Of a stretch of DNA of 64,000 nt, positions 38,401 to 50,972 are shown piece after piece. Source of the DNA: Glandiceps talaboti. Its lineage: Eukaryota > Hemichordata > Enteropneusta > Spengelidae. The notes under the pieces were generated by a model that had not been told where the DNA came from, did no database searches, and saw only the letters and a list, made by a program, of their open reading frames with translations. Position 1 is the first letter of the stretch. Every line of letters starts with the position of its first letter. The translations under genes and the position numbers were made by a program. Location of the stretch: positions 1,054,501-1,118,500 of the forward strand of contig NC_135549.1 in assembly GCF_964340395.1 (NCBI RefSeq). The letters run 5' to 3'.

Positions 38401-38763
38401 AGACATATGACTTATACTGCTGAAAATGAGGGACAAAGTGATGTTTTTAAGATGACGTGCTCACAGTAATCACCATTAACATTTCAACTTTGGATCCAAT
38501 ACATCCTTGAGACCACCATTTGTCAAAATATTCATACATAGAAAAGAAGAGCAAGATTTTAAAGCATTATGATATTATGAAAAAAAGGTTATTTGAAAGT
38601 AAAGACTTAGTTTTTGATTACTTTAATTGTGTTTTTTGGTTTCAAATCTAAAGAAGTATAATATATTTTGAAATACACATGGTCAGAGGGTATCATTTGT
38701 TATAAACTGTGTACACCATTTATTACGCGTTGTATCATTTTATGCATCGCAATTGTCATCATA
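35421..38763. other. Non-coding, AT-rich
   Basis: Only the short repeat at 36770-36955 is supported. It may be intron or upstream sequence of the SENP8-like gene. Confidence 0.45.
36770..36955 (+). repeat. Short tandem repeat with internal (TA)n
   Basis: The block ATCGATAATTTCAGCACC is seen at about 36781, 36863 and (variant) 36931. A (TA)n run sits at 36829-36850. Confidence 0.85.
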
Positions 38764-40802
38764 TAGCCTCCTCCACCCCATCCCATATGTAGGTATACAG
38801 TGTAGATATGTACAGAGATATAGCCTCCTCCACCCCACCCCATATGTAGGTACAGTGTAGATATGTACAGAGATATAGCCTCCTCCACCCCACCCCATAT
38901 GTAGGTACAGTGTAGATATGTACAGAGATATAGCCTCCTCCACCCCACCCCATATGTAGGTACAGTGTAGATATGTACAGAGATATAGCCTCCTCCACCC
39001 CACCCCATATGTAGGTACAGTGTAGATATGTACAGAGATATAACCTCCTCCACCCCACCCCATATGTAGGTACAGTGTAGATATGTACAAAGATATAGCC
39101 TCCTCCACCCCACCCCATATGTACAGTGTAGATATGTACAAAGATATAGCCTCCTCCACCCCACCCCATATGTAGGTACAGTGTAGATATGTACAGAGAT
39201 ATAACCTCCTCCACCCCACCCCATATGTAGGTACAGTGTAGATATGTACAGAGATATAGCCTCCTCCACCCCACCCCATATGTAGGTACAGTGTAGATAT
39301 GTACAGAGATATAGCCTCCTCCACCCCACCCCATATGTAGGCACAGTGTAGATATGTACAAAGATATTATAGCCTCCTCCACCCCACCCCATATGTAGGT
39401 ACAGTGTAGATATGTATAGAGATATAGCCTCCTCCACCCCACCCCATATGTAGGTACAGTGTAGATATGTACAGAGATATAGCCTCCTCCACCCCACCCC
39501 ATATGTAGGCACAGTGTAGATATGTACAAAGATATTATAGCCTCCTCCACCCCACCCCATATGTAGGTACAGTGTAGATATGTATAGAGATATAGCCTCC
39601 TCCACCCCACCCCATATGTAGGTACAGTGTAGATATGTACAAAGATATAGCCTCCTCCACCCCACCCCATATGTAGGTACAGTGTAGATATGTACAGAGA
39701 TATAACCTCCTCCACCCCACCCCATATGTAGGTAGAGTGTAGATATGTACAGAGATGTAGCCTCCTCCACCCCACCCCATATGTAGGCACGGTGTAGATA
39801 TGTACAAAGATATAGCCTCCTCCACCCCACCCCATATGTAGGTACAGTGTAGATATGTACAGAGATATAGCCTCCTCCACCCCACCCCATCTGTAGGTAC
39901 AGTGTAGATATGTACAGACTGAGATATAGCCTCCTCCACCCCACCCCATATGTAGGTATACAGTGTAGATATGTACAGAGATATATCATCTTCCACCCCA
40001 CCCCATATGTAGGCACAGTGTAGATATGTACAGACTGAGATATAGCCTCCTCCACCCCACCCGATATGTAGGTACAGTGAAGATATGTACAGAGATATAG
40101 CCTCCTCCACCCCACCCCATATGTAGGCACAGTGTAGATATGTACAGAGATATAGCCTCCTCCACCCCACCTCATATGTAGGCACAGTGTAGATATGTAC
40201 AAAGATATAGCCTCCTCCACCCCATCCCATATGTAGGTACAGTGTAGATATGTACAGAGATATAGCCTCCTCCACCCCACCCCATATGTAGGCACAGTGT
40301 AGATATGTACAGAGATATAGCCTCCTCCACCCCACCCCATATGTAGGCACAGTGTAGATATGTACAGAGATATAGCCTCCTCCACCCCACCTCATATGTA
40401 GGCACGGTGTAGATATGTACAAAGATATAGCCTCCTCCACCCCATCCCATATGTAGGTACAGTGTAGATATGTACAGAGATATAGCCTCCTCCACCCCAC
40501 CCCATATGTAGGCACAGTGTAGATATGTACAGAGATATAGCCTCCTCCACCCCACCTCATATGTAGGCACAGTGTAGATATGTACAAAGATATAGCCTCC
40601 TCCACCCCACCCAATATGTACAGTGTAGATATGTACAGAGATATAGCCTCCTCCACCCCACCCAATATGTAGGTACAGTGACGATATGTACAGAGATATA
40701 GCCTCCTCCACCCCACCTCATATGTAGGCACAGTGTAGATATGTACAGAGATATAGCCTCCTCCACCCCACCCCATATGTAGGTACAGTGTAGATATGTA
40801 CA
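38764..40802 (+). repeat. 55-bp minisatellite, about 37 copies
   Basis: The unit contains TAGCCTCCTCCACCCCACCC, CATATGTAGGTACAGTGTAG and ATATGTACAGAGATA. Variants include GGCACAG for GGTACAG, TACAAAG for TACAGAG, and copies lacking GTAGG. Because 55 is not a multiple of three and the unit has few stops on the minus strand, all three minus frames are open for hundreds of codons. The predicted peptides repeat every 55 residues with Cys, Tyr and Gly-Gly-Gly-Gly. I regard them as non-coding by-products. Confidence 0.95.
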
Positions 40803-41469
40803 GTTTGGTTGAGTGTGTTTGACTTTGACTTATGAGTTTATAACATGGGTAATTATGAAAATGTTCTTTCTGACCTCAACCAGTAACATTTGAACATTTG
40901 GAGTAAAGTCTATGTGCTTCTTAAATACACTACATGTATATCAAAGTATTTGTTGTATTCTGTTTTGCTTTGAGGAATTATGCTTGGACTGTGACATGCA
41001 AGAAATAGCTTGATTTTGACGAGGCAGGGTCAATTAATTACTGTAGGATTTAAACAGTAGTATTGCACATGGAGGTATAGACACTTGAATTGAGTCTACC
41101 TGTTCCTGTTATGCAAAGTGAAGTAAATGTGTCTCTACGACTGTTATTTAGTCAAATTTCACAAGATTGTAAGCGAACAATCTTCAATGTATTAATGTGC
41201 AATCATTTTTTTACTAGTGTTGAAAGAATTAGTTGTATAAATGACTGACTATAGAGATGGAGATTTATTCAAATGTGTGAATGATTCTATGATATAATCT
41301 TATACATATTCATAATTTTGAAATTGTCCCGGCTAATGCCAAGTCAAAGACAAACTTGTAAATTTGCATTTCAATCCAGATATTATAGACATTTGAATAA
41401 GTCTCATGGTATTTATAAGAACACAAATGGCCAACATGGCATTTCCCCAAATTTTGCATGCAAGTCATG
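40803..41469. other. Non-coding spacer
   Basis: Nothing recognised between the 55-bp array and the family A copy. Confidence 0.5.
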
Positions 41470-42415
41470 AAATAAAGAAAACAGCGCCAATGGCGTTGTA
41501 GCACAACTGTATTTGGCTGTTGCTATGGGCATGGTCTTGTTGCTAGGCAAATATGCATACAATTTTTGAGTCTTTATTCATTTACCTACCCATCCCTGTG
41601 GTTATCTTTGTAATAGACATGTACATCACCCTTTCACTGTTGCTAAGGGTGTGGTCATGGTTGCTATGGCCATTTGTGCCAAAATGTTTTGAATAACTGC
41701 AGAATAACACCTCCAGAAACATCCCCACTAAGTTTCAGCCCCATTCACCATGTAGTTTTCAAGATATAAGTTTTTGACCAAAATTGAGATTTTTAGACCT
41801 AATTTGCATATGATTGATGGCATCATCATGTTGTGAATACACCTTCATCTACACATACCCAGATGCACCCCATTGAATTCCAGCCCAATCTGCTCAGTAT
41901 TTATAAAATGATAGATTTCTGACCAAAAAGACATATTTTTAGCCCTAATTTGCATATCACTGATGGGAACACCATGTCATGAACAAATCTGAATCTAAAC
42001 ATGCCTAAGAATGTTCCAGTGAAATTACAGACCAATCTGCTCAGCAGTTTTGGAATTGAAGAATTTTGACCAAAAAGACACATTTATAGACCTAATTTGC
42101 ATATCACTGATGGGATCATCATGTCAAAAACACTTCTTAATCCAAACACCCCTAAGATTCTTCCCACCAAATTTCAGCCCAATTCGCCCAGTAGTTTTGG
42201 AGTTTTTTGACCAAAACACATACATGTATCTCTGATGCGATTATTTTCATTGAACAATTTCCCAACTGGACACCAAAAGTATTGTCACCACCAAACACCA
42301 AGGCAATCGGTCTGGCAGTTTTAGAGACAGACAGACAGCCGAACAGACAAATGGACAGACATCGCACCATACGTTACCTATAGCACTACTGAACCTTGTC
42401 AGTTCAGTTGTGCTC
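41470..42415 (+). repeat. Family A modular repeat, near-complete copy
   Basis: It begins GCCAATGGCGTTGTAGCACA and has two GTTGCTATGGGCATGG-type modules, then four modules of about 135 bp containing GACCTAATTTGCATATC. Next is a GACAGACAGACAG stretch, and it ends in an imperfect hairpin (AGCACTACTGAAC and GTTCAGTTGTGCT, one mismatch, seven-base loop). The first-end AGCACAACTG is complementary to the last-end CAGTTGTGCT, so the two termini also form a short inverted repeat. Confidence 0.75.
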
Positions 42416-43480
42416 AAAATGACATTTAAAAGGGACTATATGTTTTGTGTGCTTGCCAATGTGGTATTCAGTGTTATCATACAGACATCTGTAGTAGACC
42501 ATTGACTTTCTGATATCTATAGGTGCCGCGCCAAACCTACAAGTATATATAATTTCCTAGTTTAGCTATTCATTTTTTAAACAGGATTTATAAGCTTAAA
42601 ATGTGAAAGCCGACAAATTTAATTTGCATATGAAAAAAAGAGAAAAAAGTATTTCATTCATGAATAATATACTGCACAAAGTTGCATAACCAGCTATAAT
42701 CATAATGTTATTATAATATGAATACTAAAAATAAAGACACCAAACCTGTGTCACAATAAAAGTGCCATGTAGCCAGCTATTGTACATCTCTGACAATATT
42801 GAACTTGAATAAGGTAGACTAAGTATTTCAAAGATCCAGGATTTCAAAGTGAGTAGCAATATTTCCTTTCTTATGAAATGTCATGTCTGAAATCATGAAA
42901 ACTGATTATATAGAATTCATATTACTTTCATACATAGTATCAGTTGGTACGTTATTTGTAGGTGTTTAATAGAGGAATTCCACAATGTGATTACATTATA
43001 ATTCTTCGCGTCAGTGCAGTAAGGTCATATCTGCTATGCAATTGTATAGGCAGATATGACCTTACTGCACTGACGCGACGATATATATACACATGTATAT
43101 ATATAGTAATAATATACATATAAATATATATATCTGTAAAGTTATTATTCACATATACATGTCATATCTATCATATGCAAAGAAAATAATTATTGAGCAG
43201 AAAAATGAAAAACTTTGGAGCATACATGTATGTGTCCTTGTTGGTATATCTAGATCACTTGAAGTAAGTCTATAGTACAACATTTCAAACATACAGAGGG
43301 CCAAATAAAATTTGATTCAAACTGTAAAAGTGACACTAATATCCCCAAAATAAATGTTGAACCACTTATGAACCTATGTAATCTACTATATTGAACTTGC
43401 AGTCTACACAAATATCTCAAATATTATATTTGACTTGGCACAGATGTTGGATCTAGTCTGGTGAATTTAATATGAAAACT
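42416..43480. other. Non-coding spacer with hairpin
   Basis: It holds the perfect hairpin at 43006-43078 and an AT microsatellite, otherwise nothing recognised. Confidence 0.5.
43006..43078. repeat. Perfect 29-bp inverted repeat (hairpin) with 15-base loop
   Basis: Arms 43006-43034 and 43050-43078 are exactly complementary and include TGCAGTAAGG and CGCGTCAG. The loop is AT-rich. The arms are more CpG-rich than the flanks, and an AT microsatellite follows directly (about 43080-43130). It is not explained by the neighbouring repeat families. Confidence 0.9.
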
Positions 43481-44058
43481 GTCTAGTGGTGTATGACATG
43501 TCAAATCATATGGTGGATCATATAACAGTTTAGAGGGTCTAGTGGTGTATGACATGTCAAATCATATGGTGGATCATATAACAGTTTAGAGGGTCTAGTG
43601 GTGTATGACATGTCATATCATATGGTGGATCATATAACAGTTTAGAGGGTCTAATGGTGTATGACATGTCAAATCATATGGTGGACCAGTTTAGAGGGTC
43701 TAGTGGTGTATGACACATCAAATCATACGGTGGACCAGTTTAGAGGGTCTAATGGTGTATGACATGTCAAATCATATGGTGGATCATATAACAGTTTAGA
43801 GGGTCTAGTGATGTATGACATGTCAAATCATATGGTGGATCATATAACAGTTTAGAGGGTCTAGTGATGTATGACATGTCAAATCATATGGTGGATCATA
43901 TAACAGTTTAGAGGGTCTAGTGGTGTATGACATGTCAAATCATATGGTGGATCATATAACAGTTTAGAGGGTCTAATGGTGTATGACATGTCAAATCATA
44001 TGGTGGACCAGTTTAGAGGGTCTAGTGGTGTATGACATGTCAAATCATATGGTGGATC
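43481..44058 (+). repeat. 56-bp minisatellite, about 11 copies, with 49-bp variants
   Basis: The unit contains GTCTAGTGGTGTATGACATG, TCAAATCATATGGTGGATC and ATATAACAGTTTAGAGG. Some copies lack seven bases (GGTGGACCAG instead of GGTGGATCATATAACAG), giving 49-bp units. GTGGTG, GTGATG and AATGGTG subtypes occur in blocks. Confidence 0.93.
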
Positions 44059-44109
44059 GTACAAGACAGTTGTTGTTATGCAAAATGAAAGAAAAAGGAA
44101 AAGTCACTG

Positions 44110-44745
44110 TATAGTTATTCTAATGGCATTGTAGCACAACTGTACAGTTTTTAAAAATGTTTATCCATATGCTAGTCCATGCTAACAATAGGTGTTCATT
44201 TGCTGAATGACTATCCAGTTGCCTATCCAACCATGTTGCTATCTTTGCAATATACATGATCATTTGGCTGTTGCTATAGGCGTAGTCATGTTGCTAGATA
44301 TATTTGCATACATTTTTGAATGTTTTAGTTCACCTGTGTATGAATTTCTGATATTATTTTTGCAATGTACGTGATCATTTGGCTGTTGCCATGGGCGTGG
44401 TCTTGTTGCTAGGCACATTTGCATATTTTTTACATGTTTATTCATTTGTCTAGTAATCATCTTATCGTCGCAATATACATTGTATGTGATTATTTAGCTG
44501 TTGCTATGGGCGTGGTCTTGGTGCTAGGCAAATTTACATACATTTTTTGAATGTTTGTTCAATTGTCTATCAATCCCTGTTGTTATCTTCGCAATATATG
44601 TGATCATTTGGCTGTTGCTGTGGGCGTGGTCTTGTTGCTAGGCACATTTGCATACATTTTTTGAATGTTTATTCAAATGTCTATTAATCCCAGTTATCTT
44701 CGCAATATATGTGATCATTTGGCTGTTGCTATCGGTGTGTTGTAC
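44110..44745 (+). repeat. Family A modular repeat, first-half modules only
   Basis: It starts AATGGCATTGTAGCACAACT and holds five diverged modules of about 100-130 bp with GGCTGTTGCTATGGGCG and TTGTTGCTAGGCA. The second module type and the terminal hairpin are missing. Confidence 0.72.
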
Positions 44746-44786
44746 AATACACTGAGATGTATGTGTAGCATTATTCTTACGTATAA

Positions 44787-44805
44787 ATAATAATAATAAT
44801 AATAA
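44787..44805 (+). repeat. (AAT)n microsatellite
   Basis: A short AATAATAAT run lies at the right end of the family A copy. Confidence 0.8.
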
Positions 44806-45147
44806 ATTATTTTGAAGGGTACGATAATCTAGATGTGCATAATTGTCAATTTCAATTTGTTCATAAGATATGAACGTCATAAAACTGATGTAATGGCTAT
44901 TCAAGTGTACTCTTCACTTGTTTGCTTTGTGTTTTATACTTTCAATAACCTATGTGTAATATGGGCATGAAAAACAGATTGAAGTGTTTATGGAATCCAT
45001 ATTCCCACTACTATCTTCCTCCATTGTCTGTATATGAACGAACTGCTGTCTTGTTATAACTTAGGTTAGACTAGTCATTTAATGAAACATTAATATGATG
45101 TGCAATGATTTGAATTAAGATCCCTATGAACAAACATGTAGGATGAT

Positions 45148-48100
45148 AAAGTTATGTGACAGACAGTAATAGTAAAACCCAACTACTGCGGACACAAAGT
45201 TATGTGACAGACAGTAATAGTAAAACCCAACTACTGCGGACACAAAGTTATGTGACAGACAGTAATAGTAAAACCCAACTACTGTGGACACAAAGTTACG
45301 TGACAGACAGTAATAGTAAAACCCAACTACTGTGGACACAAAGTTATGTGACAGACAGTAATAGTAAAACCCAACTACTGTGGACACAAAGTTACGTGAC
45401 AGACAGTAATAGTAAAACCTAACTACTGTGGACACAAAGTTATGTGACGGACAGTAATAGTAAAACCCAAGTACTGTGGACACAAAGTTATGTGACAGAC
45501 AGTAATAGTAAAACCTAACTACTGTGGACACAAAGTTATGTGACAGACAGTAATAGTAAAACCTAACTACTGTGGACACAAAGTTATGTGACGGACAGTA
45601 ATAGAAAGACCCAAGTACTGTGGACACAAAGTTATGTGACAGACAGTAATAGTAAAACCCAACTACTGTGGACACAAAGTTATGTGACGGACAGTAATAG
45701 TAAAACCCAACTACTGTGGACACAAAGTTATGTGACAGACAGTAATAGTAAGACCCAACTACTGTGGACACAAAGTTATGTGACAGACAGTAATAGTAAG
45801 ACTCAACTACTGTGGACACAAAGTTATGTGACAGACAGTAATAGTAAAACCCAACTGCTGTGTACACAAAGTTATGTGACAGACAGTAATAGTAAGACCC
45901 AAGTACTGTGGACACAAAGTTATGTGACAGACAGTAATAGTAAGACCCAACTACTGTGGACACAAAGTTATGTGACAGACAGTAATAGTAAGACCCAACT
46001 ACTGTGGACACAAAGTTATGTGACAAACAGTAATAGTAAGACCCAACTACTGTGGACACAAAGTTATGTGACAGACAGTAATAGTAAGATCCAACTACTG
46101 TGGACACAAAGTTATGTGACAGACAGTAATAGTAAGACCCAAGTACTGTGGACACAAAGTTATGTGACGGACAGTAATAGTAAAACCCAACTACTGTGGA
46201 CACAAAGTTATGTGACGGACAGTAATAGTAAGACCCAACTACTGTGGACACAAAGTTATGTGACAGACAGTAATAGTAAAACCCAACTACTGTGGACACA
46301 AAGTTATGTGACGGACAGTAATAGTAAAACCTAACTACTGTGGACACAAAGTTATGTGACAGACAGTAATAGTAAGACCCAAGTACTGTGGACACAAAGT
46401 TATGTGACAGACAGTAATAGTAAGACCCAAGTACTGTGGACACAAAGTTATGTGACAGACAGTAATAGTAAGACCCAACTACTGTGGACACAAAGTTATG
46501 TGACAGACAGTAATAGTAAGACCCAACTACTGTGGACACAAAGTTATGTGACAGACAGTAATAGTAAAACCTAACTACTGTGGACACAAAGTTATGTGAC
46601 AGACAGTAATAGTAAGACCCAAGTACTGTGGACACAAAGTTATGTGACAGACAGTAATAGTAAGACCCAACTGCTGTGGACACAAAGTTATGTGACGGAC
46701 AGTAATAGTAAGACCCAAGTACTGTGGACACAAAGTTATGTGACGGACAGTAATAGTAAGACCCAAGTACTGTGGACACAAAGTTATGTGACAGACAGTA
46801 ATAGTAAGACCCAACTACTGTGGACACAAAGTTATGTGACAGACAGTAATAGTAAAACCTAACTACTGTGGACACAAAGTTATGTGATGGACAGTAATAG
46901 TAAGACCCAAGTACTGTGGACACAAAGTTATGTGACGGACAGTAATAGTAAAACCTAACTACTGTGGACACAAAGTTATGTGACAGACAGTAATAGTAAG
47001 ACCCAAGTACTGTGGACACAAAGTTATGTGACGGACAGTAATAGTAAAACCTAACTACTGTGGACACAAAGTTATGTGACAGACAGTAATAGTAAAACCT
47101 AACTACTGTGGACACAAAGTTATGTGATGGACAGTAATAGTAAGACCCAACTACTGTGGACACAAAATTATGTGACAGACAGTAATAGTAAGACCCAAGT
47201 ACTGTGGACACAAAGTTATGTGACAGACAGTAATAGTAAGACCCAAGTACTGTGGACACAAAGTTATGTGACAGACAGTAATAGTAAAACCCAAGTACTG
47301 TGGACACAAAGTTATGTGACAGACAGTAATAGTAAAACCCAACTGCTGTGTACACAAAGTTATGTGACAGACAGTAATAGTAAGACCCAAGTACTGTGGA
47401 CACAAAGTTATGTGACAGACAGTAATAGTAAGACCCAACTACTGTGGACACAAAGTTATGTGACAGACAGTAATAGTAAGACCCAACTACTGTGGACACA
47501 AAGTTATGTGACAGACAGTAATAGTAAGACCCAACTACTGTGGACACAAAGTTATGTGACAGACAGTAATAGTAAGATCCAACTACTGTGGACACAAAGT
47601 TATGTGACAGACAGTAATAGTAAGACCCAAGTACTGTGGACACAAAGTTATGTGACGGACAGTAATAGTAAAACCCAACTACTGTGGACACAAAGTTATG
47701 TGACGGACAGTAATAGTAAGACCCAACTACTGTGGACACAAAGTTATGTGACAGACAGTAATAGTAAAACCCAACTACTGTGGACACAAAGTTATGTGAC
47801 GGACAGTAATAGTAAAACCTAACTACTGTGGACACAAAGTTATGTGACAGACAGTAATAGTAAGACCCAAGTACTGTGGACACAAAGTTATGTGACGGAC
47901 AGTAATAGTAAGACCCAAGTACTGTGGACACAAAGTTATGTGACGGACAGTAATAGTAAGACCCAACTACTGTGGACACAAAGTTATGTGACAGACAGTA
48001 ATAGTAAGACCCAACTACTGTGGACACAAAGTTATGTGACAGACAGTAATAGTAAAACCTAACTACTGTGGACACAAAGTTATGTGACAGACAGTAATAG

Positions 48101-50726
48101 TAAGACCCAAGTACTGTGGACACAAAGTTATGTGACAGACAGTAATAGTAAGACCCAACTGCTGTGGACACAAAGTTATGTGACGGACAGTAATAGTAAG
48201 ACCCAAGTACTGTGGACACAAAGTTATGTGACGGACAGTAATAGTAAGACCCAAGTACTGTGGACACAAAGTTATGTGACAGACAGTAATAGTAAGACCC
48301 AACTACTGTGGACACAAAGTTATGTGACAGACAGTAATAGTAAAACCTAACTACTGTGGACACAAAGTTATGTGAAGGACAGTAATAGTAAGACCCAAGT
48401 ACTGTGGACACAAAGTTATGTGACGGACAGTAATAGTAAAACCTAACTACTGTGGACACAAAGTTATGTGACAGACAGTAATAGTAAGACCCAAGTACTG
48501 TGGACACAAAGTTATGTGACGGACAGTAATAGTAAAACCTAACTACTGTGGACACAAAGTTATGTGACAGACAGTAATAGTAAAACCTAACTACTGTGGA
48601 CACAAAGTTATGTGATGGACAGTAATAGTAAGACCCAACTACTGTGGACACAAAATTATGTGACAGACAGTAATAGTAAGACCCAAGTACTGTGGACACA
48701 AAGTTATGTGACAGACAGTAATAGTAAGACCCAAGTACTGTGGACACAAAGTTATGTGACAGACAGTAATAGTAAAACCCAAGTACTGTGGACACAAAGT
48801 TATGTGATGGACAGTAATAGTAAAACCCAACTACTGTGCACACAAAGTTATGTGACGGACAGTAATAGTAAGACCCAACTACTGTGGACACAAAGTTATG
48901 TGACGGACAGTAATAGTAAGACCCAACTACTGTGGACACAAAATTATGTGACAGACAGTAATAGTAAGACCCAAGTACTGTGGACACAAAGTTATGTGAC
49001 AGACAGTAATAGTAAAACCCAAGTACTGTGGACACAAAGTTATGTGACAGACAGTAATAGTAAAACCCAAGTACTGTGGACACAAAGTTATGTGACGGAC
49101 AGTAATAGTAAGACCCAAGTACTGTGGACACAAAGTTATGTGACAGACAGTAATAGTAAAACCCAAGTACTGTGGACACAAAGTTATGTGACAGACAGTA
49201 ATAGTAACACCCAAGTACTGTGGACACAAAGTTATGTGACAGACAGTAATAGTAAGACCCAACTACTGTGGACACAAAGTTATGTGACAGACAGTAATAG
49301 TAAGACCCAACTGCTGTGGACACAAAGTTATGTGACAGACAGTAATAGTAAGACCCAAGTACTGTGGACACAAAGTTATGTGACAGACAGTAATAGTAAC
49401 ACCCAAGTACTGTGGACACAAAGTTATGTGACAGACAGTAATAGTAAAACCCAACTACTGTGGACACAAAGTTATGTGACAGACAGTAATAGTAAGACCC
49501 AACTGCTGTGGACACAAAGTTATGTGACAGACAGTAATAGTAAGACCCAAGTACTGTGGACACAAAGTTATGTGACGGACAGTAATAGTAAGACCCAAGT
49601 ACTGTGGACACAAAGTTATGTGACAGACAGTAATAGTAAGACCCAAGTACTGTGGACACAAAGTTATGTGACGGACAGTAATAGTAAGACCCAACTACTG
49701 TGGACACAAAGTTATGTGACAGACAGTAATAGTAAGACCCAACTACTGTGGACACAAAGTTATGTGACGGACAGTAATAGTAAGACCCAACTACTGTGGA
49801 CACAAAGTTATGTGACGGACAGTAATACATGTAGTAAGACCCAACTACTGTGGACACAAAGTTATGTGACAGACAGTAATAGTAAGACCCAACTACTGTG
49901 GACACAAAGTTATGTGACGGACAGTAATAGTAAGACCCAAGTACTGTGGACACAAAGTTATGTGACAGACAGTAATAGCAAAACCCAACTACTGTGGACA
50001 CAAAGTTATGTGACGGACAGTAATAGTAAGACCCAACTACTGTGGACACAAAGTTATGTGACAGACAGTAATAGTAAGACCCAAGTACTGTGGACACAAA
50101 GTTATGTGACAGACAGTAATAGTAAGACCCAAGTACTGTGGACACAAAGTTATGTGACAGACAGTAATAGTAAGACCCAACTACTGTGGACACAAAGTTA
50201 TGTGACAGACAGTAACAGTAAGACCCAACTACTGTGGACACAAAGTTATGTGACAGACAGTAATAGTAAGACCCAAGTACTGTGGACACAAAGTTATGTG
50301 ACGGACAGTAATAGTAAGACCCAAGTACTGTGGACACAAAGTTATGTGACAGACAGTAATAGTAAGACCCAAGTACTGTGGACACAAAGTTATGTGACAG
50401 ACAGTAATAGTAAGACCCAACTACTGTGGACACAAAGTTATGTGACAGACAGTAATAGTAAAACCCAACTACTGTGGACACAAAGTTATGTGATGGACAG
50501 TAATAGTAAAACCCAAGTACTGTGGACACAAAGTTATGTGACAGACAGTAATAGTAAGACCCAACTACTGTGGACACAAAGTTATGTGACAGACAGTAAT
50601 AGTAAGACCCAACTACTGTGGACACAAAGTTATGTGACAGACAGTAATAGTAAGACCCAACTGCTGTGGACACAAAGTTATGTGACAGACAGTAATAGTA
50701 AGACCCAACTGCTGTGGACACAAAGT
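45148..50726 (+). repeat. 48-bp satellite/minisatellite, about 116 copies
   Basis: The unit contains TATGTGACAGACAGTAATAG, TAAGACCCAACTACTGTGG and ACACAAAGT. As 48 is a multiple of three, one minus-strand frame stays open for 1,865 codons with the 16-residue unit STVVGSYYYCLSHNFV. It begins at GTG, not ATG, and has no signal or unique domain. The plus strand has shorter frames (TDSNSKTQLLWTQSYV units) cut by a common C-to-T variant that makes TAA. One unit near 49826 has a six-base insertion. Differences among units are mostly at a few fixed sites. Confidence 0.96.
45830..48806 (+). repeat. 1,488-bp higher-order tandem duplication inside the 48-bp array
   Basis: Variant patterns at about 45830-47318 reappear at about 47318-48806 with a constant offset of 1,488 bp (31 units). 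Examples are the CTGCTGTGTACAC variant at 45855 and 47343, and the CACAAAATTATG variant at 47163 and 48651. Similarity is lost before about 45810 and after about 48806. Confidence 0.85.
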
Positions 50727-50972
50727 TTTGACAATTGTGCCACTGTTTCAGTGTCCATCTGTGTATGGTCTGCAGACTTTAATAGTCTATTGATTAACTT
50801 AATGTTTTCTCTACAAGTGTAACACAAAATTCATAATGTGATCTGTAAGTTTATCGTTTTCCCAAAGAACAGTGAAACCATCAAATTTGCTTTTCCAGCA
50901 CCAAAACAATTGAACAAATGTGAACAACACACAAATGAATTATGCTATATGCTTTTCAAAGTGCATTTGTGT

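Noticed and set aside
38700-40776. Minus-strand frames of 561, 413 and 396 codons as genes
   Set aside because: They are three readings of the same 55-bp tandem unit, mutually overlapping, with no domain.
41470-42415. Helitron because of the 3' hairpin
   Set aside because: No CTRR end after the hairpin, no TC start, and the ends are complementary to each other.
45124-50721. A 1,865-codon minus-strand frame as a giant Tyr/Cys-rich repeat protein
   Set aside because: It is fully explained by a 48-bp unit that is a multiple of three and lacks a stop. It starts at GTG, has no unique ends, and plus-strand frames are also partly open.
45148-50726. CRISPR-like array
   Set aside because: Units are contiguous and similar over their whole length. 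There are no unique spacers, no cas genes, and the context is animal DNA.
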